Source: Longitalea luteola (GTDB taxonomy: Bacteria > Bacteroidota > Bacteroidia > Chitinophagales > Chitinophagaceae). From it: DNA of 64,000 nucleotides. Position 1 is the first letter of the stretch; every line of letters begins with the position of its first letter. The translations under genes and the position numbers were made by a program. Location: contig NZ_JAFIQX010000001.1 of NCBI RefSeq assembly GCF_017356035.1, positions 558,001 to 622,000 of the forward strand. The letters are read 5' to 3'. This document shows positions 17,627 to 26,276 of the stretch, piece by piece. The notes beneath the pieces were generated by a model. It ran no database searches, had not been told where the DNA came from, and saw only the letters and a program-made list of their open reading frames with translations.

Positions 17627-17655
17627 AACCTAAATATGTTAACTGTTTATTTTCA

Positions 17656-17690
17656 GCCTTGAGCCTTGAGCCTTCAGCCTTTAGCCTTGA
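17656..17690. repeat. Heptamer array, GCCTTNN type (5 units)
   Basis: Units gccttga, gccttga, gccttca, gccttta, gccttga, ending 5 bp from the stop codon of the neighbouring YceI gene. Confidence 0.85.
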
Positions 17691-17694
17691 GCCC

Positions 17695-18237
17695 TTAAGA
17701 TAGTTTTAACAATTGCAGATCGCAATGCACCCTCACTTCATCGCTGAGCAACAGTCCGTTTTTGTCGAACAGCTGGTTCCAGGTGATGTTAAAGTCTTTC
17801 CGGTTGAGGACGGTATCCATCTCAAACCCGGCTTTCGTATTACCCATAGGATCGGCGCACATCCCTAAAAAGGTAGCGGTAAAGCTGAATGGATGTTCAA
17901 TGCCTTTTACGGTCAATATTCCATTGATCTGAATGTTCTTTTCCTGCATGGTAACTTCCCTTGAGCGGAAATGTATCATGGGAAAGTTCTTCGAATCAAA
18001 GAAATCGGGTGATCGTAAATGGTTGTCGCGCTCATCGTTACCGGTGTTTAACGAATGGGTATATATAGTGAGGTTGATCTCACTGTTGCAAAAACCGTCC
18101 TGCCCGCTCACTACGGTCCCTTCAAATTCCCGGAACCAGCCTGATACAGACGAGATCAACAGGTATTTGGCATCGAACCGGATGGTTGAGTGCGTGGGGT
18201 CGATGGCCCAGGTTGCATGTTTTACGGTTGTGTTCAT
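17695..18237 (-). CDS. YceI family lipocalin-like protein (second copy)
   Basis: Second YceI protein, 180 residues (MNTTVKHATWAIDPTHSTI). It keeps the family start WAIDPTHSTIRFDAKYLLIS and the HSLNTGNDERDNHLRSPDFF motif, but is clearly diverged from the copy at 16839. No signal peptide is visible. A terminator and a heptamer array separate the two genes, so they are probably separate transcripts. It starts about 130 bp from the end of the AraC regulator on the same strand. Confidence 0.87.
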   Translation of the reverse strand: MNTTVKHATWAIDPTHSTIRFDAKYLLISSVSGWFREFEGTVVSGQDGFCNSEINLTIYTHSLNTGNDERDNHLRSPDFFDSKNFPMIHFRSREVTMQEKNIQINGILTVKGIEHPFSFTATFLGMCADPMGNTKAGFEMDTVLNRKDFNITWNQLFDKNGLLLSDEVRVHCDLQLLKLS

Positions 18238-18364
18238 ACTTGTTCAATTGACAAAATAAATGAAAATCAAATTGCCCTGCAATTGACGTTCAAAGGATGT
18301 TGATGTACAAATCATGGAAAAGTTGGTATCGCTTGTTACACCGGATGATCTGTGGCTATCAAGG

Positions 18365-19237
18365 TTATTCTTTCTGATTTCTCGCCCTGAAATCGGAAAA
18401 ACTTTCACCTGATGCGTTCTTGAAGAACTTACTGAAATGGGCTGTGTCGTCGAAGCCGAGCTGGTAAGCGATCTCCTTCATAGTGACCCGTGAATATACG
18501 GCCTGGCGTTTGGCTTCGAGGATAATGCGTTGCTGAATGTGATGACTGGCAGGGGAACCGGTTATTTTTTTTACGACTTCATTCAGGTGATTGGGTGTAA
18601 CGGCCAGCTCTTCGGCATAATCCGTGACCATTTTTTTGCTGGTGAAATTTTTTTCTACCAGGGCAAAGAATTGTTTTACCAGGTCGATGCTTTTTGACTG
18701 GGCTTCCGTTTCTCTTGGCCTGTCGTACTGGCGGGTAAGGTAAATGAGGAAAATCTTCAGGAAACCGCGCAGGATCTCGGCCCGCAGGATAAAGAAGTTA
18801 TTGAACTCTTTCTGCATTTTAACCACGGCATCCTGCATTTCAATGCTCATTTCTTCGTTTACCTTAATAACCGGCGAATTGGAAAAAGTGTAAAAGAGGC
18901 CGGTATTGAACAACAGATCGTAATTTTCTTCGGCGCCACCCAGGAACTCGGCCATAAATGAGATCACATAACCTTCCGCGGGTCCTGTGGTATTTAGCTG
19001 ATGTACCTGTCCGGGCGTAATGCAATACACCGTATTATCTTCCAGTTCGTATTCTTCCAGGTCGATCAGGTGTTTACCTAAACCTTTTTTCACCCAGATG
19101 ATCACAAAATAGTTATGGCGATGCGGAACGGCGTTCTGGTGAAACCTGTTTTGAGCGATCCATTCCATGGTATGTATCTCGAAAGGTACATTCACCACAG
19201 ATCTGCTGAGCTCCAGTAATGGATTAGTGACGGACAT
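18365..19237 (-). CDS. AraC-family transcriptional regulator
   Basis: Regulator of 290 residues. The N-terminal cupin sensor domain includes PHRHNYFVIIWVKKGLGKHLIDL and TPGQVHQL. The C-terminal HTH_18 pair is VTDYAEELAVTPNHLNEVVK and MKEIAYQLGFDDTAHFSKFF. It is divergent from a DHFR-fold reductase gene and upstream, on the same strand, of the YceI/dioxygenase/esterase cluster; either may be its target. Start ATG at 19237. Confidence 0.88.
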   Translation of the reverse strand: MSVTNPLLELSRSVVNVPFEIHTMEWIAQNRFHQNAVPHRHNYFVIIWVKKGLGKHLIDLEEYELEDNTVYCITPGQVHQLNTTGPAEGYVISFMAEFLGGAEENYDLLFNTGLFYTFSNSPVIKVNEEMSIEMQDAVVKMQKEFNNFFILRAEILRGFLKIFLIYLTRQYDRPRETEAQSKSIDLVKQFFALVEKNFTSKKMVTDYAEELAVTPNHLNEVVKKITGSPASHHIQQRIILEAKRQAVYSRVTMKEIAYQLGFDDTAHFSKFFKNASGESFSDFRARNQKE

Positions 19238-19385
19238 GATATTGCTTAAGGGACTTCAATAATAAATCTTTTTGGCGGTAAAAAGCCATCTTTCCGCAAA
19301 ATAGCAAAAGATGCCGATACCTGATTGACGGGATCACCCCTTGAGATTGTCGCATTTCACCCTTATGAAATTCAAGCCGCCATAG

Positions 19386-19393
19386 TAGGTTTG
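19386..19393 (+). promoter_or_regulatory. Candidate -7 promoter element for the DHFR-fold gene
   Basis: TAGGTTTG fits the Bacteroidota -7 consensus TAnnTTTG and lies 38 bp before the ATG at 19432. No clear -33 element (TTTG) is seen at the right distance, so support is partial. Confidence 0.35.
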
Positions 19394-19431
19394 TGTCATC
19401 AATTATTTATCTTAAACTTCAATTTAATAGT

Positions 19432-19998
19432 ATGCGCCGACTCGTATCATTTATGCATGTTTCCCTGGATGGTTTTGTGGCTGGACCCAACGGAGAAATG
19501 GATTGGATAAAGGTAGACGATGAAATTTTCGATTATGCCGGTGACCGCACCAGTGCGAGTGATATGGCTTTATACGGCCGGGTTACATATGAATTGATGG
19601 AATCTTACTGGCCAACAGCAGCCGATAAACCCAATGCTTCCAAACATGATCTTGAACATTCCGCCTGGTATAAGCAAGTAGACAAAGTGATCCTGTCGAA
19701 ATCGATGAAAGGCCAGCAACTGGCTAATACCATGATCATTAGTGACGAAGTGGAGCATCGCGTGAAAGCGCTGAAACAGCAGGGCGAAAAAGAGATCATC
19801 ATTTTTGGCAGTCCCCGTGCTACGCATTCCCTCATGTATTACGGACTGATAGACGAATTCTGGTTGTTTGTAAATCCGGTTCTCGTTGGCAAAGGCATTC
19901 CTTTGTTTAAAGATATTCAGCAATTGACCCGGTTGAAGCTGGTTACCAATAAAGCGTTTAGCTCAGGGGTTGTTTGTTTGCACTACCAGAAGATCTAA
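19432..19998 (+). CDS. Dihydrofolate reductase family protein (RibD C-terminal fold)
   Basis: Cytoplasmic NADPH-dependent reductase-like protein, 188 residues from the ATG at 19432 (MRRLVSFMHVSLDGF). An upstream in-frame start at 19393 would add an unlikely leader. Family marks are SLDGFVAGPNGEMDWI, LYGRVTYELMESYW, KVILSKSM and IIIFGSPRATHSLMYYGLIDEFWLFVNPV, the pattern of the RibD_C/DHFR-like stand-alone reductases common in Bacteroidota. The substrate is unknown; it is probably neither a true DHFR nor RibD. Confidence 0.87.
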   Translation: MRRLVSFMHVSLDGFVAGPNGEMDWIKVDDEIFDYAGDRTSASDMALYGRVTYELMESYWPTAADKPNASKHDLEHSAWYKQVDKVILSKSMKGQQLANTMIISDEVEHRVKALKQQGEKEIIIFGSPRATHSLMYYGLIDEFWLFVNPVLVGKGIPLFKDIQQLTRLKLVTNKAFSSGVVCLHYQKI

Positions 19999-20001
19999 TG
20001 C

Positions 20002-20079
20002 AATTTCTGATTTCTGATTTCTGATTTCGAGATTTAAGATTTCGAGATTTTGAGATTTCAAGATTCAGAGATTTTGAAA
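20002..20079. repeat. GATTTCN heptamer/octamer array between convergent genes
   Basis: Three 7-bp units gatttct/gatttct/gatttcg pass into 8-bp units gatttcga, gattttga, gatttcaa, gattcaga, gattttga. A weaker array of the same type lies near 48330-48350 upstream of smpB. Confidence 0.7.
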
Positions 20080-20141
20080 TTTATCGGGAAGTAGAACATA
20101 AGCAAATCAAAAAATCAGCAATCTCCAAATCAGCAATCATT

Positions 20142-21371
20142 TTATGGGTACAACAGGTATTTTTTGCGCATCTTTTTATATTGGGAAAGGCCTGGTTCCC
20201 AGGAATCCTGGATCTGTTTTACCGTTTTGCCCTGCATGATCTGTTTTTTGAATTCCGGCGTTCCGGCCAGGAAGTCGATATTGCCGATCTGTTTGCTGAT
20301 GGTGCGGTCGAAAAAGCGCTGTTTGTCGGGGTGTGCTTTATACAATTCAATCATCCATTCGATATTGATCCTTTTGCTTTTACGAAGTTTCGATACATCG
20401 TAATTGCGCAGGTCGAGCCCGTAACAAACCTCGTTCATGAACAGCGGCGATTCGGCCATGCCGGGGATGCTTACGGGCGTAAAGGAGAAGCTGTATTTGC
20501 CCTTTAATGCGGGGCCGCCCAGTACGGTGAATGGGAACTGGGTGCCACGGCCATGGTTCAGGGCTACGCCTTCAAACAGGCAGGTAGAGGGATACAGCAT
20601 GATGCTTTGCTGTGTATTTAAATTGGGCGAAGGTTTTACGGGCAGCACATATTCCATATCATGATTGTAATGCTGAACCGGAATGACGGTGATCTTACAT
20701 GTCATTTTATTGGGCAGCCAGCCTTCGCCATTGATCATTTTTGCAAATTCACCAATGGTCATACCGTGTGCAATGGGAATGGGAAATTGTCCGATGCCCG
20801 ATTTGTAATTCATATCGAGGATAGGACCATCCACGAGGTAGCCATTCGGATTGGGGCGGTCGAGGATCAGCAGTTCTTTATTATGTTCAGCGCAGGCTTC
20901 CATCATATCGCGCAGGATATTGATATAGGTATAGAAACGGCAGCCTACATCCTGAATATCGTAGATCATAATATCTACATCGGCCAGGTCTTCAGCAGTA
21001 GGTTTTCTTTTTTTTCCATATAAAGAAATAATGGGAATGCCGGTAGCAGGGTCGGTTTCATCGGTTACTTTTACGCCTGCACTGGCCTTGCCTCTGAAGC
21101 CATGTTCAGGGCCAAACGCTTTTACAAATTTGATCCCCCGGTTCATCAGGCTATCCACCAGGTGTTTGTTGCCGATAATGCTGGTAGGGTTGGCCAGAAT
21201 GCCTACTCTTTTATTAGTAAGCAGGTGGATATATTTTTCAGTTTGATCGGCGCCAGGGATAATCGGGTTAGCCGTCAGCGGTCCGTGTTGAGAGGGCGGT
21301 TCCTTCAACGATCCGACTTCCGACTTCAGGATTACAGCAAAAAACAATACCAGCAGGCTATAGATCTTCAT
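20142..21371 (-). CDS. namZ: Exo-beta-N-acetylmuramidase, NamZ type (DUF1343, GH171)
   Basis: Exported enzyme of 409 residues expected to release N-acetylmuramic acid from the non-reducing ends of peptidoglycan fragments. The N-terminus has a signal-peptide-like helix (MKIYSLLVLFFAVILKSEVG). The family core is clear: VGILANPTSIIGNKHLVDSL, KAFGPEHGFRGKASAG, DIMIYDIQDVGCRFYTY, LLILDRPNPNG and PSPNLNTQQSIMLYPSTC followed by FEGVALNHGRGT. The length is usual for the family. The gene stands alone, convergent with the DHFR-fold gene. The symbol is assigned by family only. Confidence 0.88.
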   Translation of the reverse strand: MKIYSLLVLFFAVILKSEVGSLKEPPSQHGPLTANPIIPGADQTEKYIHLLTNKRVGILANPTSIIGNKHLVDSLMNRGIKFVKAFGPEHGFRGKASAGVKVTDETDPATGIPIISLYGKKRKPTAEDLADVDIMIYDIQDVGCRFYTYINILRDMMEACAEHNKELLILDRPNPNGYLVDGPILDMNYKSGIGQFPIPIAHGMTIGEFAKMINGEGWLPNKMTCKITVIPVQHYNHDMEYVLPVKPSPNLNTQQSIMLYPSTCLFEGVALNHGRGTQFPFTVLGGPALKGKYSFSFTPVSIPGMAESPLFMNEVCYGLDLRNYDVSKLRKSKRINIEWMIELYKAHPDKQRFFDRTISKQIGNIDFLAGTPEFKKQIMQGKTVKQIQDSWEPGLSQYKKMRKKYLLYP

Positions 21372-21605
21372 AACTGAAAATTAGGTGAATGAAAGCTTAA
21401 GTGATTCTGTAGGCGCTAAGATAGTTGCTTCATCCATTCCTGGTGTTCATCCCGGTTATTTTTTTACATTTTAATAAATAACTTCCTGTTTATGCGAAAG
21501 GCGGCGGCAATCGCTTTTACGAGCGGATGAATGAAAGCAGAAAGACGCACGGGAACGGCCCCGGATCCTGCAGAACGGGCACATTTTTTATAGTTCTTAA
21601 GAAAG

Positions 21606-22124
21606 ATGGAAAAAAAGCCATTATATACGATTGGCCATGGCAGACGGGGTTCGGCAGATTTTCTTGCCTTGCTGAAAAAATATGGCATTAATTACCTCGT
21701 GGATGTTCGTTCGTTCCCATTTTCACGGTTCAACCCGCAATACAACCAAAATGCCCTGAAACGCTTTTTAGAAGAACACGCGGTAACGTATGTATTTATG
21801 GGCGATGAGTTGGGCGGCCGGCCAAAAGATGCGAGTTGTTACAGCCATGGAAAAATTGACTATGAGAAGGTGAAGACAAAAGACTTTTTTAAAAAAGGAA
21901 TTGACCGGTTAAAAACAGCTTATAGTAAAGATCTTGATCTGGCAATTATGTGCAGTGAAAGTAAACCGGAGGAATGCCACCGGGCGAGGCTCATCGGCCG
22001 CGCTTTGGCACTTGATCGAATTATCGTACATCACATTGATGAAACCGGCAATATTAAAGACCAGGTTACGGTGATGAGCGAATTGCACAAGGGTTTTCCG
22101 CCGGAGGATCTATTTTGTAGTTAG
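21606..22124 (+). CDS. DUF488 domain-containing protein
   Basis: Cytoplasmic protein of 172 residues with the complete DUF488 pattern: YTIGHGRRGSADFLALLKKYG, LVDVRSFPFSRFNPQYN, YVFMGDELGGRP and the C-terminal MCSESKPEECHRARLIGRAL. The conserved Cys, His and Arg residues suggest a nucleic-acid or small-molecule active site, but the function is unknown. It is followed after 14 bp by a small membrane protein gene, so the two may be co-transcribed. Confidence 0.88.
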   Translation: MEKKPLYTIGHGRRGSADFLALLKKYGINYLVDVRSFPFSRFNPQYNQNALKRFLEEHAVTYVFMGDELGGRPKDASCYSHGKIDYEKVKTKDFFKKGIDRLKTAYSKDLDLAIMCSESKPEECHRARLIGRALALDRIIVHHIDETGNIKDQVTVMSELHKGFPPEDLFCS

Positions 22125-22138
22125 TAAAATGAAAAATC

Positions 22139-22486
22139 ATGAAGCCTTCTGTATGGTTAAAACGAATCCTTCTGTTTCAGGGCATCTATTATATCATCAC
22201 CGGCATATGGCCCATTCTTCATATTCCCTCATTTATAGCCGTTACCGGCGATAAAACGGATATCTGGCTGGTAAAGATGGTCGGCGCCCTGGCCGCTACC
22301 ATTGGCATTTATTTGATCTATAGCATCCGGAATTACCCGGCCCGCTTACTGGCCATATTGTCGGCTATTAGTTTTGGAACAGTAGATGTGTATTATGTGT
22401 ACCAGGATGTTATCCTGCCCATTTATTTAAGTGATGCGGTTGTAGAAGCTATCCTGCTTATACTGCTGTTGATCATAAAAAAATGA
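22139..22486 (+). CDS. Small integral membrane protein, unknown function
   Basis: 115 residues with four predicted membrane helices (about 10-30, 44-62, 68-88 and 92-113) and a short charged end (IIKK). I do not recognise the family with certainty; four-helix proteins of this size in Bacteroidota are usually annotated hypothetical. The 14-bp gap to the DUF488 gene suggests one transcript. Confidence 0.75.
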   Translation: MKPSVWLKRILLFQGIYYIITGIWPILHIPSFIAVTGDKTDIWLVKMVGALAATIGIYLIYSIRNYPARLLAILSAISFGTVDVYYVYQDVILPIYLSDAVVEAILLILLLIIKK

Positions 22487-22536
22487 CCACGATCAAAAAG
22501 TAGCAGTAATGTTGTTCTTCCACTTATTTGCCGTAG

Positions 22537-22801
22537 TATTACGTTTTGTTTTCAGGTATTGATACCGCTATGTGGTTCAATGAATGTATGAACCTTTGTA
22601 GCATCCACACTGTAATCCTCCCAGGTAGGACCCGGCACTGATGGCATTACGTTTAATGTCACCGCTACCACACCTGCGAACTGGCGCCCACCCGTTCAAT
22701 GCGCCTATAGTTTTATTGTACAGGCCTGGGCACGCACCACCAATGGTTATGGCTATATCGGTCATTCCACTTATCATCGCAATTTGACTTTGCTGGTATA
22801 A
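22537..22801 (+). pseudogene. Frameshifted remnant of a secreted or surface protein, C-terminal part
   Basis: Two plus-strand frames join to make protein-like sequence. Frame one (22537-22641) reads FSGIDTAMWFNECMN. Frame two (from about 22616) reads SQVGPGTDGITFNVTATT, then YSFIVQAWARTTNGYGYIGH and HRNLTLLV, ending at TAA 22799-22801. A clean terminator follows 25 bp later. The second frame is rich in Thr, Tyr and Gly like a beta-sandwich end, and an intrinsic terminator placed right after its stop argues that it was once a gene. The family is not recognised. Confidence 0.5.
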
Positions 22802-22825
22802 TCAGGAACAATCACAAATGAAGGG

Positions 22826-22853
22826 CTCCGGCAGTAGCGCCGGGGTCTTTTTT
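22826..22853 (+). terminator. Rho-independent terminator after the gene remnant
   Basis: Stem CTCCGGC / GCCGGGG (7 bp with one T-G pair), loop AGTAGC, then TCTTTTTT. Confidence 0.75.
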
Positions 22854-23095
22854 GTTACCTGTTATCCACCTTTCAGCGTATCGTTTATTGGGCTGCACCG
22901 TTCGTCTGTGATATTTACCAGTTATACAGATTCGTTTAAAAAAGTTTTCCCCGCAAGGGATACTTTAGGCGCTCTGATGCGTCTTTATAAGATGTATTTA
23001 ATATTATTGTTCATTCTGCTGACAATTGAGGCCTGTTTTACTACATGATCATGCCCGGTTTCAGTTTAATCCAGGAAATAAATCAACGTATTATT

Positions 23096-26035
23096 ATGCA
23101 ATTCAACAAGGTTTTTGCACTATTACTGCTCCTTTCGGCAGCCTGCGAAAGTATTGCCCAGAACAAGTACCAGTGGAAACAGGCGTCTGCTGGTGGTTAC
23201 ACGTATAAATATGTCACCAACGATCCCATTCAGACCAGGTTCTATACCCTGAAAAATGGAATGAGTGTGATTTTGACCGTTAATCACAAAGAGCCGCGGA
23301 TTGTGTATCGCATGGCGGTACGGGCGGGCAGCAACAACGATCCTAAAGATCATACCGGGTTGGCCCATTACCTGGAGCACATGCTGTTCAAAGGCACGAA
23401 TAAATATGGTACGCTGGACTGGACGAAAGAAAAACCTTATCTGGATCAGATCGATGCCTTATATGAAAAGTATGGCGCTACCAAAGATGCCGCTGGCCGT
23501 AAGGCGATCTATAGACAGATCGACAGCGTTTCGGGTATCGCCTCCCGCTTTGCCATTGCCAATGAGTACGACAAAATGATGACTAATATCGGCGCTCAAA
23601 AGACCAATGCGCATACCTGGGTAGAAGAAACTGTGTATGAAGAAGACATTCCTTCCAATGCTGTTGATAAATTCCTTACAATACAGGCAGAACGCTTCCG
23701 CCACCCGGTTTTACGCCTCTTCCATACCGAGCTGGAAGCGGTGTATGAAGAAAAGAACCGCTCGCTCGATAATGACGCTGCCAAAGTGCAGGAAGCCATG
23801 ATGGCCGGTTTGTTCCCAACACATAACTATGGACAGCAAACGACCATTGGCACAGTGGAACATTTGAAGAACCCTTCTTTGATCGCTATCAGGAATTATT
23901 ACAACAAATATTACGTGCCCAATAACATGGGCATTATCCTGTCGGGTGATTTTGATCCGGATGCAATGATCAAAAAAGTAGACCAGGCATTTTCTTACAT
24001 GCAAAGCAAACCCGTGCAGGAATATAAATGTGCGCCCGAGAAACCCATTACTGCCCCGGTCGTAAAAGAGATCTTTGGGCCGTCTGCGGAGAACATGCGC
24101 ATTTGCTTTCGTACACCTGCTGCCAGTGCTCATGATGCAATGGTACTGGATCTGGCATCTTCCATTTTGTCAAATGGAAAAGCCGGTTTGTTCGATCTGA
24201 ATCTGAACAAACAGCAAAAAGCGCAAATGACCCAGGCCGGTCTACAACAATATAAAGATTATGGCATATTCATAATGTTTGGCACGCCTAAACAAGGCCA
24301 GCAACTGGAAGAGGTGAAAGACCTGTTGATGGCACAGCTGGCTTTATTAAAGAAAGGGGAGTTTGATGAAAGCATGATCAAAGCAATTGTGGCCAATACC
24401 AAATTAGCCCTGTTACAACGGCTCGATAACAGTACCCACTGCGCACAGCAATTGATGGACGCTTTTATCAAGAACCGTTGCACATTATGGGATAAAGATG
24501 TAAGCTACCTGGATGATATGGCGAAAGTTACCAAAGCGGAATTAGTGGCTACGGTAAACAAATACCTGAACGATAAGAACTATGTGCTCATCTATAAAAG
24601 AAAAGGGGAGGACAAGAACAACGTAAAAGTGGAAAAGCCAACGATCACCCCTATCGAGACCAATGCCGGCAAGTCTTCTGATTTTTTAAAGAAAATGGAA
24701 GCCATCGCCGTATCGGATATTCAACCCCTGTGGCTCGATTACGATAAAGACATCACCCTTACCAAAAGCGGAATTGCCGACGTATTGTACGTGCAGAATA
24801 AAAGCAATGAGCTGTTCACCCTGAATTATCAGTTCGACATGGGCTCCTGGAACAATAAACTGCTGCCCCTGGCAGCCCAGTACCTGCAGTTCTTAAGCAC
24901 AGATAAATATTCTGCAGAGCAGATCAGCAAATCGTTTTACAATATTGCCTGTAACTTCAACATCACTACTACCAGTGAAATGACCACCGTAACGATTAAC
25001 GGCCTGCAGGAGAATTTTCATAAAGCGGTAAGTTTATTCGAAGATATTCTGACCTCCTGCAAACCCGATGAAACTGCGTTAACGGCATTGAAATCGCGCC
25101 TGAAAAAGGCTCGCGCCAATGCCAAGGCCGACAAGCAAAGCATTATGCAGGGACTGGTTTCCTATGCACGGTATGGTGCGAAAAATCCGTTCAACACCGG
25201 GCTTACAGACGCCGAGATCGATCAGTTAAAAGCCTCCGACCTGGTGAATGTATTACACAGCCTGATGCAGTACAAACACCGCATTATGTATTATGGTCCG
25301 CAAACAGATGCTGATTTCAAGACGGCTATTGCGATGTTGCACCCGCTGCCTGCATCGTTTACTGCTTATCCTGAAAGAGTGCATTTTGCTCCGGCGGTTC
25401 AATCAACCAATCAGTTGTTGTTCACTAATTACGACATGGTGCAAAGTGAAATTGCCTGGGTGAGAAATGACATAGCCTATGATGCCAACAAAGAGGCGGT
25501 GGTGAATGTGTTCAATAATTATTTTGGTGGAGGCATGGGCTCGGTGGTCTTTCAAACGATCAGGGAATCGAAAGCGCTGGCCTATTCAACCTACGCTTTT
25601 TATAATACCCCTGCCCGTAAAGAATATCCATTCTATATGGTAGCGTACGTAGGGTGCCAGGCTGATAAAATGAATGAAGCTATAAAGGGCATGAATGAAT
25701 TATTGACGGAGCTGCCGGTTTCTGAACAACGTTTTGAACTGGCCAGAACAGGATTTAAAAAAGACCTGGAAACCCAACGGATCACGAAGGAGGGCATTAT
25801 TGCTTCCTACCTGTTGGCCCAGCAAAAAGGCTGGAAAGGCGATTTCCGGAAAGAAGAATATGCTTCCCTGTCTTCACTTACCATCCAGGATGTTCAGAAA
25901 ATGCATAAAGAGCAGATCAGCGGTAAACCATATACCTATTGTGTTGTGGCTTCCGACAAAAAGATAAAACTGGAAGATCTTAAGACGATCGGTGAAGTAA
26001 AGACATTGAGTTTGGAAGAGCTGTTTGGTTATTAG
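23096..26035 (+). CDS. M16 family zinc metallopeptidase (insulinase/pitrilysin type)
   Basis: Exported peptidase of 979 residues from the ATG at 23096, which opens a good signal peptide (MQFNKVFALLLLLSAA). The upstream ATG at 23045 would bury it. The inverted zinc motif is H91-Y-L-E94-H95, with the distal glutamate region ELEAVYEEKN at 212-221. A KTNAHTWVEETVYEEDIPSN segment matches the family's substrate-pocket signature. The inactive C-terminal half domain is also present (NNYFGGGMGSVVFQTIRESK), so the enzyme is a full two-unit clamshell acting on peptides in the periplasm. A terminator follows. Confidence 0.92.
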   Translation: MQFNKVFALLLLLSAACESIAQNKYQWKQASAGGYTYKYVTNDPIQTRFYTLKNGMSVILTVNHKEPRIVYRMAVRAGSNNDPKDHTGLAHYLEHMLFKGTNKYGTLDWTKEKPYLDQIDALYEKYGATKDAAGRKAIYRQIDSVSGIASRFAIANEYDKMMTNIGAQKTNAHTWVEETVYEEDIPSNAVDKFLTIQAERFRHPVLRLFHTELEAVYEEKNRSLDNDAAKVQEAMMAGLFPTHNYGQQTTIGTVEHLKNPSLIAIRNYYNKYYVPNNMGIILSGDFDPDAMIKKVDQAFSYMQSKPVQEYKCAPEKPITAPVVKEIFGPSAENMRICFRTPAASAHDAMVLDLASSILSNGKAGLFDLNLNKQQKAQMTQAGLQQYKDYGIFIMFGTPKQGQQLEEVKDLLMAQLALLKKGEFDESMIKAIVANTKLALLQRLDNSTHCAQQLMDAFIKNRCTLWDKDVSYLDDMAKVTKAELVATVNKYLNDKNYVLIYKRKGEDKNNVKVEKPTITPIETNAGKSSDFLKKMEAIAVSDIQPLWLDYDKDITLTKSGIADVLYVQNKSNELFTLNYQFDMGSWNNKLLPLAAQYLQFLSTDKYSAEQISKSFYNIACNFNITTTSEMTTVTINGLQENFHKAVSLFEDILTSCKPDETALTALKSRLKKARANAKADKQSIMQGLVSYARYGAKNPFNTGLTDAEIDQLKASDLVNVLHSLMQYKHRIMYYGPQTDADFKTAIAMLHPLPASFTAYPERVHFAPAVQSTNQLLFTNYDMVQSEIAWVRNDIAYDANKEAVVNVFNNYFGGGMGSVVFQTIRESKALAYSTYAFYNTPARKEYPFYMVAYVGCQADKMNEAIKGMNELLTELPVSEQRFELARTGFKKDLETQRITKEGIIASYLLAQQKGWKGDFRKEEYASLSSLTIQDVQKMHKEQISGKPYTYCVVASDKKIKLEDLKTIGEVKTLSLEELFGY

Positions 26036-26059
26036 GTTAACGAGTGATCAATTTATTGC

Positions 26060-26107
26060 CTGGCAGGCTGAAGCGACGCAAGGAGCTTTAACCTGCCAGT
26101 TTTTTTA
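26060..26107 (+). terminator. Terminator after the M16 peptidase
   Basis: CTGGCAGG at 26060-26067 pairs with CCTGCCAG at 26092-26099, extended by inner AAGC/GCTT pairing, and is followed by eight T. Confidence 0.75.
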
Positions 26108-26193
26108 TGGTGAATGGTCAATCGGAAATTTCTATTCCGCTGGCAGCGATACCGGCGGGTCTAATGGCAGTAGTGAATGTTGATCTTTGAGCC

Positions 26194-26228
26194 CTAACCT
26201 GTAACTGGTTACCTGGTAACCGGAAACT
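26194..26228. repeat. Short GTAACN heptamer array with internal inversion
   Basis: Units ctaacct, gtaactg, gttacct, ggtaacc, ggaaact. The middle units are in opposite orientation, so CTGGTTACC-type palindromes form. It lies about 50 bp upstream of the arabinofuranosidase gene. Confidence 0.65.
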
Positions 26229-26276
26229 TCGTACATTTAGTGTCAATTATACGATTATAGCCAACAATTGCTGTGT

